A DNA stretch of 64,000 nt from an uncultured bacterium (GTDB taxonomy: Bacteria > Acidobacteriota > Thermoanaerobaculia > Thermoanaerobaculales > Thermoanaerobaculaceae), in assembly GCA_937924755.1 (NCBI GenBank), contig CALEVZ010000013.1:124001-188000 (forward strand), read 5' to 3'. This document shows positions 14,627-22,897 of the stretch, piece after piece. The notes beneath the pieces are model-generated. The model was not told where the DNA came from and made no database searches. It saw only the letters and a list, made by a program, of their open reading frames with translations. The translations under genes and the position numbers were made by a program. How positions within the stretch are numbered: the first letter of the stretch is position 1; each line of letters starts with the position of its first letter.

Positions 14627-17241
14627 CGCCCGCCTCCCGCCGGCGCCGCCCCCAGAGCAAAGTTCAGAGCCTCATTCGCCTGGATCTCCCCGTCCACCAC
14701 CGCCGCCCGGGCACGCCGCAGCGCCTCGCCCACCGCCGGACCGGGCCGCATCCCCGCCGCCACCAGATCGGCACCGGTGATGGGCAGGGGATCGCGGTGC
14801 AGGAGGGACAGCGCCCGGTGCAGGCGCGCACGTTCGTTCTCCCCGGCGGTGGCCATGGCCACCAGGGCCAGTACAGCGCGCACCCGCTCCACCGCCGCCA
14901 GCACCTCCGAGATCCGCACCCGGGGGCGGGAGGCCACCGCCAGGAGCCCCTCCACCTCCGCGCGGGCGGTCAGCACCAGACGCTCCACCTCGCCACTGAG
15001 AGAGAGCCGCTGGGCCATGGCCTTGCCCCCTTCCTCGCCGGCCCGGAAGGCCAGCGCCGCCAGGAAGAGATGCCAGCGTGGCCCAGTGTACACCCCTTCC
15101 AGGTTCGCCCAGGTGAGCAGCGCCTCCAGCTCCTGCAGGAGGCGCCTGAGGGAGGCGTTCCAGCGCACCCCTGGAAGCACCTCCCCCAGCACCCCCAGGC
15201 GATCCAGCTCGCCCAGGGCAGCGGTGACGTTGCCCTCCCCGAGGAGGCCCTGCAGCTCGTCCCGCAGTCGGCCGCTGGAGAGGCGGGAAAACACCTTCTC
15301 CTCCACCGCGACGCGCACCAGGTGGCGAGTCTCGGCGGCGATCTCGAACCCCAGGCGAACGGCGAAGCGCACGGCGCGAATGGCGCGGGTGGGATCGTCC
15401 AGGAAGGAGAGCGAGTGCAGCACGCGGATCTGCCGCCGCTGCAGGTCCTTCTGGCCGCCGAAGTAGTCCAGCAGCTCGCCGAACCGGCCGCGGCTCAGGG
15501 CAATGGCCATGGCGTTGATGGTGAAGTCGCGGCGGTAGAGGTCCTGGCGCAGCGCCGAGCTGACCACCTCGGGGAGAGCGGCGGGGGTGCGGTAAAACTC
15601 GGTGCGAGCGGTGGCCACATCGATGCGCACCCCTCCCGGGAGCTGCACCGCGGCGGTGAGGAACGGCTCGTGGGGGTGGTAGCGACCCCCCACCCGCTCC
15701 ACCAGCGCCCCGGCCACCATCAGGCCGTTCCCCTCCACCACCACGTCGCAGTCCTCCAACGGACGGCCCAGCAGTGCATCCCGCACCGCACCCCCGACCA
15801 GGAAGGCACGCATCCCCATCTCGTCGGACACCTCGCCGAGCACCTGCAGGATGTCCTGCAACCTCGCCGGCAGGCCGCGGCGCAGGCGGTGCTCCACGTT
15901 GTGGGTCACCAGGCGCGAGCCGGCCACCCGCCGGTCCACGCGGCCCCCCTCCTCCAGCTGGCGCTGATAGAGCCGGCGAAAGAGATCCATGCGGGTGATG
16001 GCGCCGTACCCCTCGGGCAGCCTGACCACCAGCAGGCGCGCCTGTTCCTCCATGAACACCCGCTCCACCTCCTCCACCGTGGCGCTGGCGGGGACGATGG
16101 GCACGTGGGGGCGCATCACCGTGGTCACCGCCCGCCGGTGCAACCCCTGGGCGAGGGCTTGATCCAGCACTTGTCTCGTCACCACCCCGATCAGCTCCCC
16201 CTCCCTCTCCACCGGGATGGCGTTGATGCGCAGCCGCAGCACCATGTCCTTGACCCGCTCCACCGTGTCGTTGGCGTCGCAGGTGTGCAGGTAGGGGGTG
16301 GCGAGGCTTGCCGCCGTCACCGCCGATGAGACCATCTGGGAGATCGCGGCCAGCAGTTCCTGGGCCACCTCCACGGCGCTGCGATCCCGCACCCGGGCGC
16401 CCGCCGCGGTGGCGTGGCCGCCCCCCCCGAGGGTCGCCAGCAGCCGACCGGCATCCACCGCGCAGGTGGTCGACCGCGCGATCACCGCCAGCTGGGGCGG
16501 CACCTCGAGGATGGCCACCACCACCGGCACATCGAAAATCTCGGCCCAGCGATGGACAACGTATGACGCCTCTTCCACCCCCTCATCCGGACGCACCACC
16601 GCAATGCCCACCCGCACCCCTCCGACGGTGTGCTCCACCGCCCCCTCCACCAGCCGATTGAGCAGGTCCAGCTGCGGCGGCTCCAGCGGCCGCAGGACGT
16701 AGCGCCGCACCCACTCCAGGCGGGCGCCGTGCTCCAAAAGCCACGCAGCCGCCCGGACGTCGGCGGCGGTGGTGTCCTGGTAGGTGAGCCCCCCGGTGTC
16801 CTCGTACACCCCCAGCAGCATGAGGGAGGCAGTGGAGGGGTCGGGGGAGAGATGCCGGCGCTGCAGCTCCTCGACCAGCACCGTACAGGTGGAGGCCACC
16901 GGAGCGGTAAGTCGCTGCGCGGCGGGGAGAAAGTCCTCGGGCAGGGGGTGGTGATCGATGACCGTCACCGGGCACCCCGCGGCGACGAGCAGCTCCCCCA
17001 CCTCGCCCAGGCGGCGAGCCGAGGAGCAGTCCACGACGATGGCCGCCTCGATGCGGGCGCGCCGCAGGTCGCGCACCCGCACCTCGGGCAGGCGAATCCG
17101 CTCGGCGTTCAGGAACCGGCGCACCGCCACCTCCTGGGAGCCGGCGAACACCAGCCGCGCCGCCGGATCCAGCAGGCGCGCCCCAGCCATCGCCCCCAGC
17201 GCATCGAAATCGGCACCCAGGTGGGACGTGATGATGCGCAC
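14623..17241 (-). CDS. DHH-CBS-CBS-polyA polymerase/CCA-adding enzyme fusion
   Basis: The protein has 872 residues. An N-terminal DHH/DHHA1 phosphoesterase domain (1-300; DFD 11-13, DHH 96-98, DTG 148-150, GGGGH 272-276) is followed by a CBS pair (about 310-430) and a class II nucleotidyltransferase head with GGAVRD (483-488) and the metal-binding pair D497/D499. The neck/body domain runs to the end. This architecture occurs in Deltaproteobacteria, Aquificae and Acidobacteria, where the polymerase adds A or CCA to tRNA ends and the DHH domain is thought to degrade small oligonucleotides. The GTG at 17241 starts directly at the DHH domain and lies 7 nt after a TAGACT element. Confidence 0.93.
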   Translation of the reverse strand: MRIITSHLGADFDALGAMAGARLLDPAARLVFAGSQEVAVRRFLNAERIRLPEVRVRDLRRARIEAAIVVDCSSARRLGEVGELLVAAGCPVTVIDHHPLPEDFLPAAQRLTAPVASTCTVLVEELQRRHLSPDPSTASLMLLGVYEDTGGLTYQDTTAADVRAAAWLLEHGARLEWVRRYVLRPLEPPQLDLLNRLVEGAVEHTVGGVRVGIAVVRPDEGVEEASYVVHRWAEIFDVPVVVAILEVPPQLAVIARSTTCAVDAGRLLATLGGGGHATAAGARVRDRSAVEVAQELLAAISQMVSSAVTAASLATPYLHTCDANDTVERVKDMVLRLRINAIPVEREGELIGVVTRQVLDQALAQGLHRRAVTTVMRPHVPIVPASATVEEVERVFMEEQARLLVVRLPEGYGAITRMDLFRRLYQRQLEEGGRVDRRVAGSRLVTHNVEHRLRRGLPARLQDILQVLGEVSDEMGMRAFLVGGAVRDALLGRPLEDCDVVVEGNGLMVAGALVERVGGRYHPHEPFLTAAVQLPGGVRIDVATARTEFYRTPAALPEVVSSALRQDLYRRDFTINAMAIALSRGRFGELLDYFGGQKDLQRRQIRVLHSLSFLDDPTRAIRAVRFAVRLGFEIAAETRHLVRVAVEEKVFSRLSSGRLRDELQGLLGEGNVTAALGELDRLGVLGEVLPGVRWNASLRRLLQELEALLTWANLEGVYTGPRWHLFLAALAFRAGEEGGKAMAQRLSLSGEVERLVLTARAEVEGLLAVASRPRVRISEVLAAVERVRAVLALVAMATAGENERARLHRALSLLHRDPLPITGADLVAAGMRPGPAVGEALRRARAAVVDGEIQANEALNFALGAAPAGGGR

Positions 17242-17248
17242 CGATCCT

Positions 17249-17254
17249 AGTCTA
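17249..17254 (-). promoter_or_regulatory. Leaderless-type -10 hexamer (TAGACT)
   Basis: On the minus strand TAGACT lies 7 nt before the GTG at 17241. The spacer AGGATCG contains a weak AGGA, so a short Shine-Dalgarno interaction cannot be excluded. Confidence 0.45.
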
Positions 17255-17316
17255 GCCCGGCTCCCCTTCCCCTGCAGGAGTGGAGTAAACTGCTCTTCCC
17301 CAGAAAGGACCGAAGC

Positions 17317-17703
17317 ATGCGTATCAGCGCCGTTGCCTCCATCGTTGCCCTTGTCGGCGTCGGTCTGCTCGCTGCCGACGAGCCGCTCTCCTACGCCACC
17401 CACGTTCGCCCCCTTTTCGAGAAGGAATGTGGGGATTGCCACGGCCCCAAGCGACCCAAGAAGGGCCTCGACCTGCTCGGCGCCGGCGCCGTGGCAGCCA
17501 TGGTGGATCGCCCGTCCCAGAACGAACCGCAGGTGATGCTGGTGAAGGCGGGGGATGCCCAGGCATCGTACCTGTGGCGTAAATTGGCCCACACCCACAG
17601 CGAGGGCAAGGGCATGCCCCGCGGCCTGTTCACCGCCACCAGGCTCCCCCAGGAGCAGATCGACGTGGTGGCCCGCTGGATCGAGCAGGGCGCCCGGCCC
17701 TAG
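17317..17703 (+). CDS. Periplasmic c-type cytochrome (PSCyt1-like)
   Basis: The protein has 128 residues. A signal peptide (about 1-20) is followed by the heme-binding motif CGDCH (about residues 38-42, in KECGDCHGPKRPKKGLDL), the pattern of planctomycete-type cytochrome C domains, with Met residues further on as possible distal ligands. It probably shuttles electrons in the periplasm. AGAAAGGA precedes the ATG. The stop codon is shared palindromically (CTAG) with the convergent reductase gene. Confidence 0.8.
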   Translation: MRISAVASIVALVGVGLLAADEPLSYATHVRPLFEKECGDCHGPKRPKKGLDLLGAGAVAAMVDRPSQNEPQVMLVKAGDAQASYLWRKLAHTHSEGKGMPRGLFTATRLPQEQIDVVARWIEQGARP

Positions 17704-18857
17704 CGTCCCAGCAGCAGGCGACCGAGGCCGCGCAGGGAGAGGAGACTGGCCGGCGACAGGGTGGCTGCCAGCACTTCCTTGACCCGCGTTCGGGCTGGGG
17801 GGGAGGCTTCCACCCGGCGCACCAGGGCATCCAAAAGCCACGGCCACCCCAGCAAACGTTCGCCCCAGCGGTAGGCGGCAAACTCGCGGGCAAAACGACG
17901 CCGCAGGAGGCGACGGTAGTGCCCAGCCGTATCGCCGCCAGCCGCCAGCGCCGCCGCCGCCAGCATCCCGCTCTCCAACGCCGGCCCGATCCCCTCGCCG
18001 GAGAACGGCCGGGTGAGGCCTGCCGCCTCCCCCACCGCCAGCACTTTTCCCAGCGCCACCTCCAGGCGGGGGAAGGCCGACTGCAGGGGCGCCCCCCGCG
18101 GCTCCCCCTGCAGCTGGAGGGCGCCCTGCTGGGCGGCGAAGCGACGGGTCTCGTCGATGAGCGAGCAATCGCCCGGCCGACTGGCGAAGACTCCACAGCC
18201 CAGGTTAAAGCTGCCATCCTCCAGCGGAAACGCCCAGTAGTAGCCGCGGGGCAGGCGTTGACGGTGGAAAACGATCAGCAGTTCGCTGGGATTGGCTGCG
18301 GGTAAGGAAGCGTAGCTGCGCACCGCCGCGCCACCGCGGGGCGCCCGCCGCAGTCCGGCAAGCTGCCGCGGTCGCGGCGAGGCCCCGGTGGCGAGCACGA
18401 AGCGTCTTGCCTCCACCTCCAGGCGCCGGGCCGACTCCACCCGCGAAAAGAGCGCCGCTCGCCAGCCTCCCGGCTCGCCGTCGAACCCCTCGAGCACCCA
18501 TCCTTCCAGCACCGTGGCCCCCGCCGACCGCGCCCTGGCCAGCAGCAGGGCATCCAGCACGCGCCTGGGGATGACCAGCCCCTCCACCGGCACGAACCCC
18601 CGCGTCCCGGATGGGGCGTGAAAGCGAATCCCCCGCACCGACCTCGCCTGCCGTCGCACCTCGTCCAGCACCCCCAGCCGGGCCAGGGGCGCGAAGGCGT
18701 CGGGCAGCAAACCATCGCCGCACACCTTGTCGCGGGGGAAGTGGGCGCGGTCGAGGAGGACGACGCGCGCCCCGCCCTCCGCCAGCGCCGTGGCGGCGGC
18801 CGTCCCCGCCGGTCCGGCGCCGATCACCGCCACGTCGGCCGCCAGCCTTTCCCTCAC
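17700..18857 (-). CDS. Geranylgeranyl-reductase-family FAD oxidoreductase
   Basis: The protein has 385 residues. A Rossmann dinucleotide motif VIGAGPAGTAA (11-21), the family signature DRAHFPRDKVCGDGLLP (with the Cys found in geranylgeranyl reductases) and the second FAD motif VLAVGEAAGLTRPFSGEGI place it in the GGR/FixC group. These flavoproteins reduce or dehydrogenate polyprenyl or menaquinone side chains. It overlaps DinB by 4 bp and ends a four-gene run with a second FAD oxidoreductase and a phytoene/squalene synthase, so its substrate is probably an isoprenoid (inference). Confidence 0.85.
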   Translation of the reverse strand: MRERLAADVAVIGAGPAGTAAATALAEGGARVVLLDRAHFPRDKVCGDGLLPDAFAPLARLGVLDEVRRQARSVRGIRFHAPSGTRGFVPVEGLVIPRRVLDALLLARARSAGATVLEGWVLEGFDGEPGGWRAALFSRVESARRLEVEARRFVLATGASPRPRQLAGLRRAPRGGAAVRSYASLPAANPSELLIVFHRQRLPRGYYWAFPLEDGSFNLGCGVFASRPGDCSLIDETRRFAAQQGALQLQGEPRGAPLQSAFPRLEVALGKVLAVGEAAGLTRPFSGEGIGPALESGMLAAAALAAGGDTAGHYRRLLRRRFAREFAAYRWGERLLGWPWLLDALVRRVEASPPARTRVKEVLAATLSPASLLSLRGLGRLLLGR

Positions 18858-19357
18858 CCTGCGGCCCTCCCGCGATCATGCAGGAAGTACAAGAGATCGG
18901 TGTGCACCGTGGCACCACCCAGCTGGCGGATGACCGCCATCAGCTGGCCGCGGTGGTAGGCGGCGTGGGTGAAGAGGTGAATGATCGTCATTGCTAGCGC
19001 TGCCTGACGCGGCCGCCCGGTGGCTGTACGGTAGGCAAGCGGCGCCTCGAGGGCCTGCTTGGGCAGACGGACGAGAAACATCTCCACCGCTGCCGCCACC
19101 TCTCGCCAGCGCGCCTGCACGGCGGCGGCGTCGGCAAAGGCGGCGGCGCGCAGGCCGGTGGCCATGGGGCGCCCCTGCCAGCGGGCCAGCCAGACGATCG
19201 CGGCGCTCACCAGAGGGACCGCGGCGTCCCGCAGGCAGGCAAAGGGACCGGCCAGCGGCCGGGTCCACGCCGCCGGGCCTAGCCGGCCGGCCGCCTCCAG
19301 CGCCCGTGCCGTCGCCCAGGCGTCGTACCTGGCCATGAGAAGGAGGTCCATGGTCAT
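18854..19357 (-). CDS. DinB-family four-helix protein
   Basis: The protein has about 167 residues with the DinB fold: helix 1 contains LLLMARYDAWATARAL, and the last helices carry the metal-site motif THAAYHRGQL. Most DinB proteins are metal-dependent thiol transferases or are uncharacterised. The ATG at 19357 has GGGG 6 nt upstream; an in-frame GTG at 19381 is the alternative. It lies between the phytoene/squalene synthase and the GGR-type reductase, which may indicate a role in that pathway, but nothing in the sequence shows it. Confidence 0.75.
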   Translation of the reverse strand: MTMDLLLMARYDAWATARALEAAGRLGPAAWTRPLAGPFACLRDAAVPLVSAAIVWLARWQGRPMATGLRAAAFADAAAVQARWREVAAAVEMFLVRLPKQALEAPLAYRTATGRPRQAALAMTIIHLFTHAAYHRGQLMAVIRQLGGATVHTDLLYFLHDRGRAAG

Positions 19358-19390
19358 CACTTTCCCCGCCCCCCCCTGCACCTTCGCATG

Positions 19391-20248
19391 TCAGACGAAG
19401 GCACCGCCGCAGGCCCCGTAAGCCACCGCCCAGACCCGCTCCCAGGCTGGTAGCTCCACCCGCCGGTGAAAGGCCGCCACCGGATCGGCCGCCACGCGGT
19501 CCAAAATGCGTCGGTAGACTCCTCCCATCACTCGCACCGCCGCCCGGCAATCCCGCGCCAGACAGCTGGGCAGGGGGTTGGCAGCGGCGAAGTGGGCACG
19601 GGCCCGCCGGCACTGGAAGGCCATGAGTTGCCTGTAGGCGGAGGAGTCCACCTCGCCCACCGCCAGGCGTTCCGCCGCCACGCCAAAGGCAGCCATCTCC
19701 TCAGCGGGCAGGTACACCCGCCCGCGCTGCACGTCCTCCCGCACATCCCGGCAGATGTTAGTCAGTTGCAGCGCCATGGCCAGGTGCCGGCCGAGCGCCC
19801 GGCCCTCCTCCCTGATCAGGCCGAAGATGGCCAGCGAGATGTCAGAGATGGTCACGGCCACCAGCTCGCAGTAGCGTTCCAGCTCGGCAAAGGTCTGGTA
19901 GCGCGACTTCTTGAGATCCATCCGGCAGCCCTCCACCAGCCCTAGCAGCGCTTGGCGCGGAATGGGGAACTCCCGCAGAACCTCGGCCAGAGCCCGGGTG
20001 ATCGGGGTGGCAGGGTTGCCCAAGTAAGTCGCCTCGATCTCCGCCGCCCAACCGTCCAGGCGAGCGGCGATGTCGGCCTTGTCGGCATCGGCCTCGACCT
20101 CGTCGACGATATCGTCGGGGACCCGGCAGGCGGCGTAGGCGGCGTACACCGCCCGCCGTTTGGCCGGCGGCAGCAGGCGAAAACCCAACGAAAAGTTGGC
20201 CCCGCGCCGGTGGGTAAGCCCCCGCACCACCGCCCGCGCCGCTCTCAT
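19391..20248 (-). CDS. Squalene/phytoene synthase family prenyltransferase
   Basis: The protein has 285 residues, a typical length. The two Asp-rich motifs that bind diphosphate through Mg2+ are present: DDIVD at 45-49 and DVRED at 168-172 within QLTNICRDVREDVQRGRVYLP. The motif YCELVAVTISDISLAIFG stands where other members have YCxxVAGxVGxMxxxIFG. The family condenses two prenyl diphosphates head to head (squalene, dehydrosqualene or phytoene). The start at 20248 overlaps the preceding stop (ATGA). No desaturase of the CrtI type is nearby. Confidence 0.9.
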   Translation of the reverse strand: MRAARAVVRGLTHRRGANFSLGFRLLPPAKRRAVYAAYAACRVPDDIVDEVEADADKADIAARLDGWAAEIEATYLGNPATPITRALAEVLREFPIPRQALLGLVEGCRMDLKKSRYQTFAELERYCELVAVTISDISLAIFGLIREEGRALGRHLAMALQLTNICRDVREDVQRGRVYLPAEEMAAFGVAAERLAVGEVDSSAYRQLMAFQCRRARAHFAAANPLPSCLARDCRAAVRVMGGVYRRILDRVAADPVAAFHRRVELPAWERVWAVAYGACGGAFV

Positions 20249-21342
20249 CGCTGCCTCCGACGGCACCAGCTACACACCGGGGCGTGGCGGCAGCCGCGCC
20301 GCTCCCGCCAAATGGCCATGATCACCCGCGACAACCCCCGCAGCGCCGGCCTCGGAGCTTGCAGCCGCACCAGCAGCTGGCGAAAGTCCCCCTGCGCCGC
20401 CCGCCGACACAGCGCCGCAAAGCTGCGCCGGCCCGCCCGTTCGAAGGCGAAGCGCAGGGCCACGCTGGCGATCATCGGCTGCCGCAGGCGTTCGAGGAAG
20501 GCGCGCTGGTCCCAGCGACCCAATAGGCCGTCTGCCGCCAGTCCCGCCGAGCGCAGGGCTAGGCGATTGCCCAACCCAAACAGGTAGTCCTGCACGCCCG
20601 CGGCTTCCCCCACGTACCAGCGCCCGTCTCTCCCCGACAGGTGCGCCGGGATGCAGAAGTTCATGAACTGCCCGCCGTCGTGCAGCCGCTCCACCCGGAA
20701 GGCGCCGAACACCTCGCGAAAGCGCGCCCACGCCGCGTCCCGCGCCCGCGCCAGGCCGGCAATTCCGCGCACCTGCGCCACCCCGAAGGTGGCGTGTCCA
20801 TCCAAGCAGAAGAGATAGGCGTAGCCGGTGGGCGTCAGGAGGGGGTCGAACAGCACCGCCACCGTATCTTTCAGATTGGACGAAAACACCACCTCTTTAG
20901 CCACTCCGTCCGCTTGCCGAGGTCCGGTGGCCACCACGTCCACCCCCTCGGGGGCCTCTCCCGGCGGGGCGAAAACGGCGCCCGCCGCCCGCGCCTGTCG
21001 CCCCAGGGCGTCGTCGAGGCTGCCGGCACCGCCGCCCCGTCGCACGAAGTAGGCAAACGGCTCACGGCTGGCCACCTCGAAGACCCGACCGGTGCCATCC
21101 AGAAATATTGCATGCCGTGCCGGTATCGTGTCGAAGGAGGACTCGACGCCCAGCGCGGCGATTTCCGCCAGGGCATCCTGCCGGCAGGTGCCGTTTTCGA
21201 GCACCTGCCACCCCCCGGCGAATCGACCTCCACCGGTGGCCTTGCGCTCGTGCACCTCTACCGCCACGCCCCGGCGCGCCAGCAGCAGGGCGGTGGCCAG
21301 CCCCGACACTCCCCCGCCGGCGATGTGCACGGTGCGCGTCAT
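20245..21342 (-). CDS. FAD-dependent oxidoreductase in isoprenoid cluster
   Basis: The protein has 365 residues. The N-terminal FAD motif is IAGGGVSGLATALLLARRG (about 7-25), a charged acceptor (EVHERK) ends the second strand, and the second FAD motif reads WYVGEAAGVQDYLFGLG. It is related to the FixC/lycopene-cyclase/geranylgeranyl-reductase superfamily rather than CrtI. A C-terminal CRHAPVCSWCRRR cluster has three Cys residues not typical of the family. It is the first gene of the cluster: TACAAT lies 6 nt before the ATG. Confidence 0.8.
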   Translation of the reverse strand: MTRTVHIAGGGVSGLATALLLARRGVAVEVHERKATGGGRFAGGWQVLENGTCRQDALAEIAALGVESSFDTIPARHAIFLDGTGRVFEVASREPFAYFVRRGGGAGSLDDALGRQARAAGAVFAPPGEAPEGVDVVATGPRQADGVAKEVVFSSNLKDTVAVLFDPLLTPTGYAYLFCLDGHATFGVAQVRGIAGLARARDAAWARFREVFGAFRVERLHDGGQFMNFCIPAHLSGRDGRWYVGEAAGVQDYLFGLGNRLALRSAGLAADGLLGRWDQRAFLERLRQPMIASVALRFAFERAGRRSFAALCRRAAQGDFRQLLVRLQAPRPALRGLSRVIMAIWRERRGCRHAPVCSWCRRRQR

Positions 21343-21348
21343 TCGGTC

Positions 21349-21354
21349 ATTGTA
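21349..21354 (-). promoter_or_regulatory. Leaderless-type -10 hexamer (TACAAT)
   Basis: On the minus strand TACAAT is separated from the ATG at 21342 by GACCGA (6 nt), with no Shine-Dalgarno sequence. It is the likely promoter of the isoprenoid-type cluster. Confidence 0.55.
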
Positions 21355-21369
21355 CGGCCGCGGGCCGGT

Positions 21370-21822
21370 CTAGCGGGGCAGCCTGCCCAGCAGGCGCCAG
21401 ATGGTGCGGTGGAAGCGATGAAAGGAGCGCACCGGTTCGGCAAACATGAGAATACAGTGGCCAGCAACGACCAAGGCGCCCCGGTCCAGGCACTCGGCGA
21501 TGGCCCCCTCGGACTCGGAGCCTTGCTGCAACCAGACGCGGGTGATGCCGGCGTCCAGCGCCTGGCGCACCACCTTGGCCGCCTCGGGCGGTGGCACCAC
21601 CACCACCGCCCCACCCACCGCTCCGGGGATATCCGCGAAGCGGCGCCAGCAGCGCACCCCGTCGATGGTCTCGGCGCTGGGGTGGAGGGGCAGCATCTCG
21701 TAGCCCTTCGCCGTCAGTTCGCGCAGCACCGTGTTGCCGAACTTCTTGCCGCTGCGCGAGGCGCCGGCCAGGGCCAGTCGCTTGCAGGCGACGAACTCCT
21801 GCACGGCGGCCATGCTGGTCAT
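21370..21822 (-). CDS. CoA-binding-domain protein (YccU family)
   Basis: The protein has 150 residues and a single Rossmann-like CoA-binding domain: LALAGASRSGKKFGN near residues 17-31, then YEMLPLHPSAETIDG, VVVVPPPEAAKVV and the WLQQGSES motif. It is a stand-alone homologue of the N-terminal domain of succinyl-CoA synthetase alpha; the physiological role is unknown. The ATG at 21822 has GGGAGG upstream, and TATACT lies just before that. Confidence 0.85.
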   Translation of the reverse strand: MTSMAAVQEFVACKRLALAGASRSGKKFGNTVLRELTAKGYEMLPLHPSAETIDGVRCWRRFADIPGAVGGAVVVVPPPEAAKVVRQALDAGITRVWLQQGSESEGAIAECLDRGALVVAGHCILMFAEPVRSFHRFHRTIWRLLGRLPR

Positions 21823-21898
21823 CGCCACCTCCCGTGGAAAGTATAGGAGAGTGCCCCGTGCTGACAGGGGTGCGGGTCGCACCTGCGCGCCGGGGCGC

Positions 21899-22252
21899 CT
21901 ACCTCTTGAGGAACAGGTACGCGGCCAGGGCCACCAGCACCAGGGCGAAGATGCGCTTGAACGACGCGGTCGAGACCTGTTCCACCAGTCGCGCGCCGAT
22001 CTGTGCCCCGCCGATACCGCCCAGACCCAGCAGGAGGCCCAGGCGATAGTCCACGTTGGCTAGCTTGTTGTGGGCCACCAGAGCCGACAGCGAAATGACC
22101 AGGATGGCCAGAAAGGAGGTGCCCACCGCCTTCTGGGCCGAGTGCCCCAGAAGCAGCAGGAGAGGCACCATCAGAAAACCCCCGCCGAGGCCAGTGAACG
22201 ACGCCGCCAATCCCACCACCAGCCCGAACACCACCAGCCACACGTTCTCCAT
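21899..22252 (-). CDS. Half-length TSUP (TauE/SafE) transporter
   Basis: About 117 residues with four membrane helices and one copy of the TSUP signature GLAASFTGLGGGFLMVPLLLLLG. Canonical TauE/SafE exporters are about 250 residues with two inverted copies of this unit, so this is a single repeat that would have to dimerise. It is not obviously truncated: it has a clean stop and no second-half remnant follows. An ATG nine codons upstream (22279) is an alternative start. The substrate may be sulfite, sulfoacetate or another small anion (family knowledge). Confidence 0.75.
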   Translation of the reverse strand: MENVWLVVFGLVVGLAASFTGLGGGFLMVPLLLLLGHSAQKAVGTSFLAILVISLSALVAHNKLANVDYRLGLLLGLGGIGGAQIGARLVEQVSTASFKRIFALVLVALAAYLFLKR

Positions 22253-22393
22253 ATCCTCGACCGCCTCCCCGGCGGCCATGGTAGCAAGCGAGCCGTCTTT
22301 CGTGGCTGCTTCGGCCCGGGCCCTCCTGGCGCCCTGCCGGTGAAACGGCGCTATCCTGACCGCGCCCGGAAAGGAGCCCTGGGGAGGTACGTC

Positions 22394-22836
22394 ATGGCAC
22401 GGAGAATTCAGTTCGGGGTGTGCTCGCTGGCCCTGGCGGGGGCGTGAACCGCTGCCGGGGAGGACGTGGCGTCCCTCGAGGAGCAGGTGCGGGCGGCGGA
22501 AACGGCGTTCGCCCGCAGCATGGCGGAGCGCGATCTCGCCACCTTCAGCTCTTTTTTCGCCGAGGAGGCCGTGTTCCTGGGCAACCCCCTGCTGCGTGGC
22601 CGCGAGGCCGTGACGGCGGGTTGCAAACGTTTCTTCGAAGGACCCTCGGCGCCCTCCCCGTGGGTTAGGAGCGGGTGGCTGTGGTGGCGACGGGGGCGCT
22701 CGCTCTGAGCACGGGTCCGCTCTTGGACCCCGTTGACCGGTGGATCGGCACCCTCAACCCGACCTGGCGACAGGAGGGCGACGGTCGCTGGAAGACCGTC
22801 CTCGATATCAGCTGTCCCCCCTGCCCGACGCAGTAA
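22394..22836 (+). pseudogene. Decayed DUF4440/SnoaL-like secreted protein
   Basis: The region reads as a signal peptide, then the NTF2-like helix LEEQVRAAETAFARSMAERD and LATFSSFFAEEAVFLGN, and in another frame VAVVATGALALSTGPLLDP with WRQEGDGRWKTVLDISCPPCP, the family's C-terminal end. An in-frame TGA at 22445-22447 cuts the signal peptide from the domain, and a frameshift near 22665-22680 separates the two halves. A GGGGAGG site precedes the ATG. Both lesions point to a pseudogene. Confidence 0.7.
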
Positions 22837-22897
22837 GAGCAAGACGCGGCCAACGCGCCCCGTCGCCGGTATCAACGACGATCACGGCCCCGGCGAA

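Noticed and set aside
17242-18168. Upstream extension of the DHH-CBS-CCA frame
   Set aside because: The extension runs antisense to the cytochrome and GGR-family genes and shows only low-complexity sequence. The DHH domain begins exactly at the GTG at 17241, which has its own -10 element.
22836-22897. A second gene between the DUF4440 relic and the alcohol dehydrogenase
   Set aside because: The gap is only about 60 bp between convergent genes and holds no start, motif or terminator worth calling.
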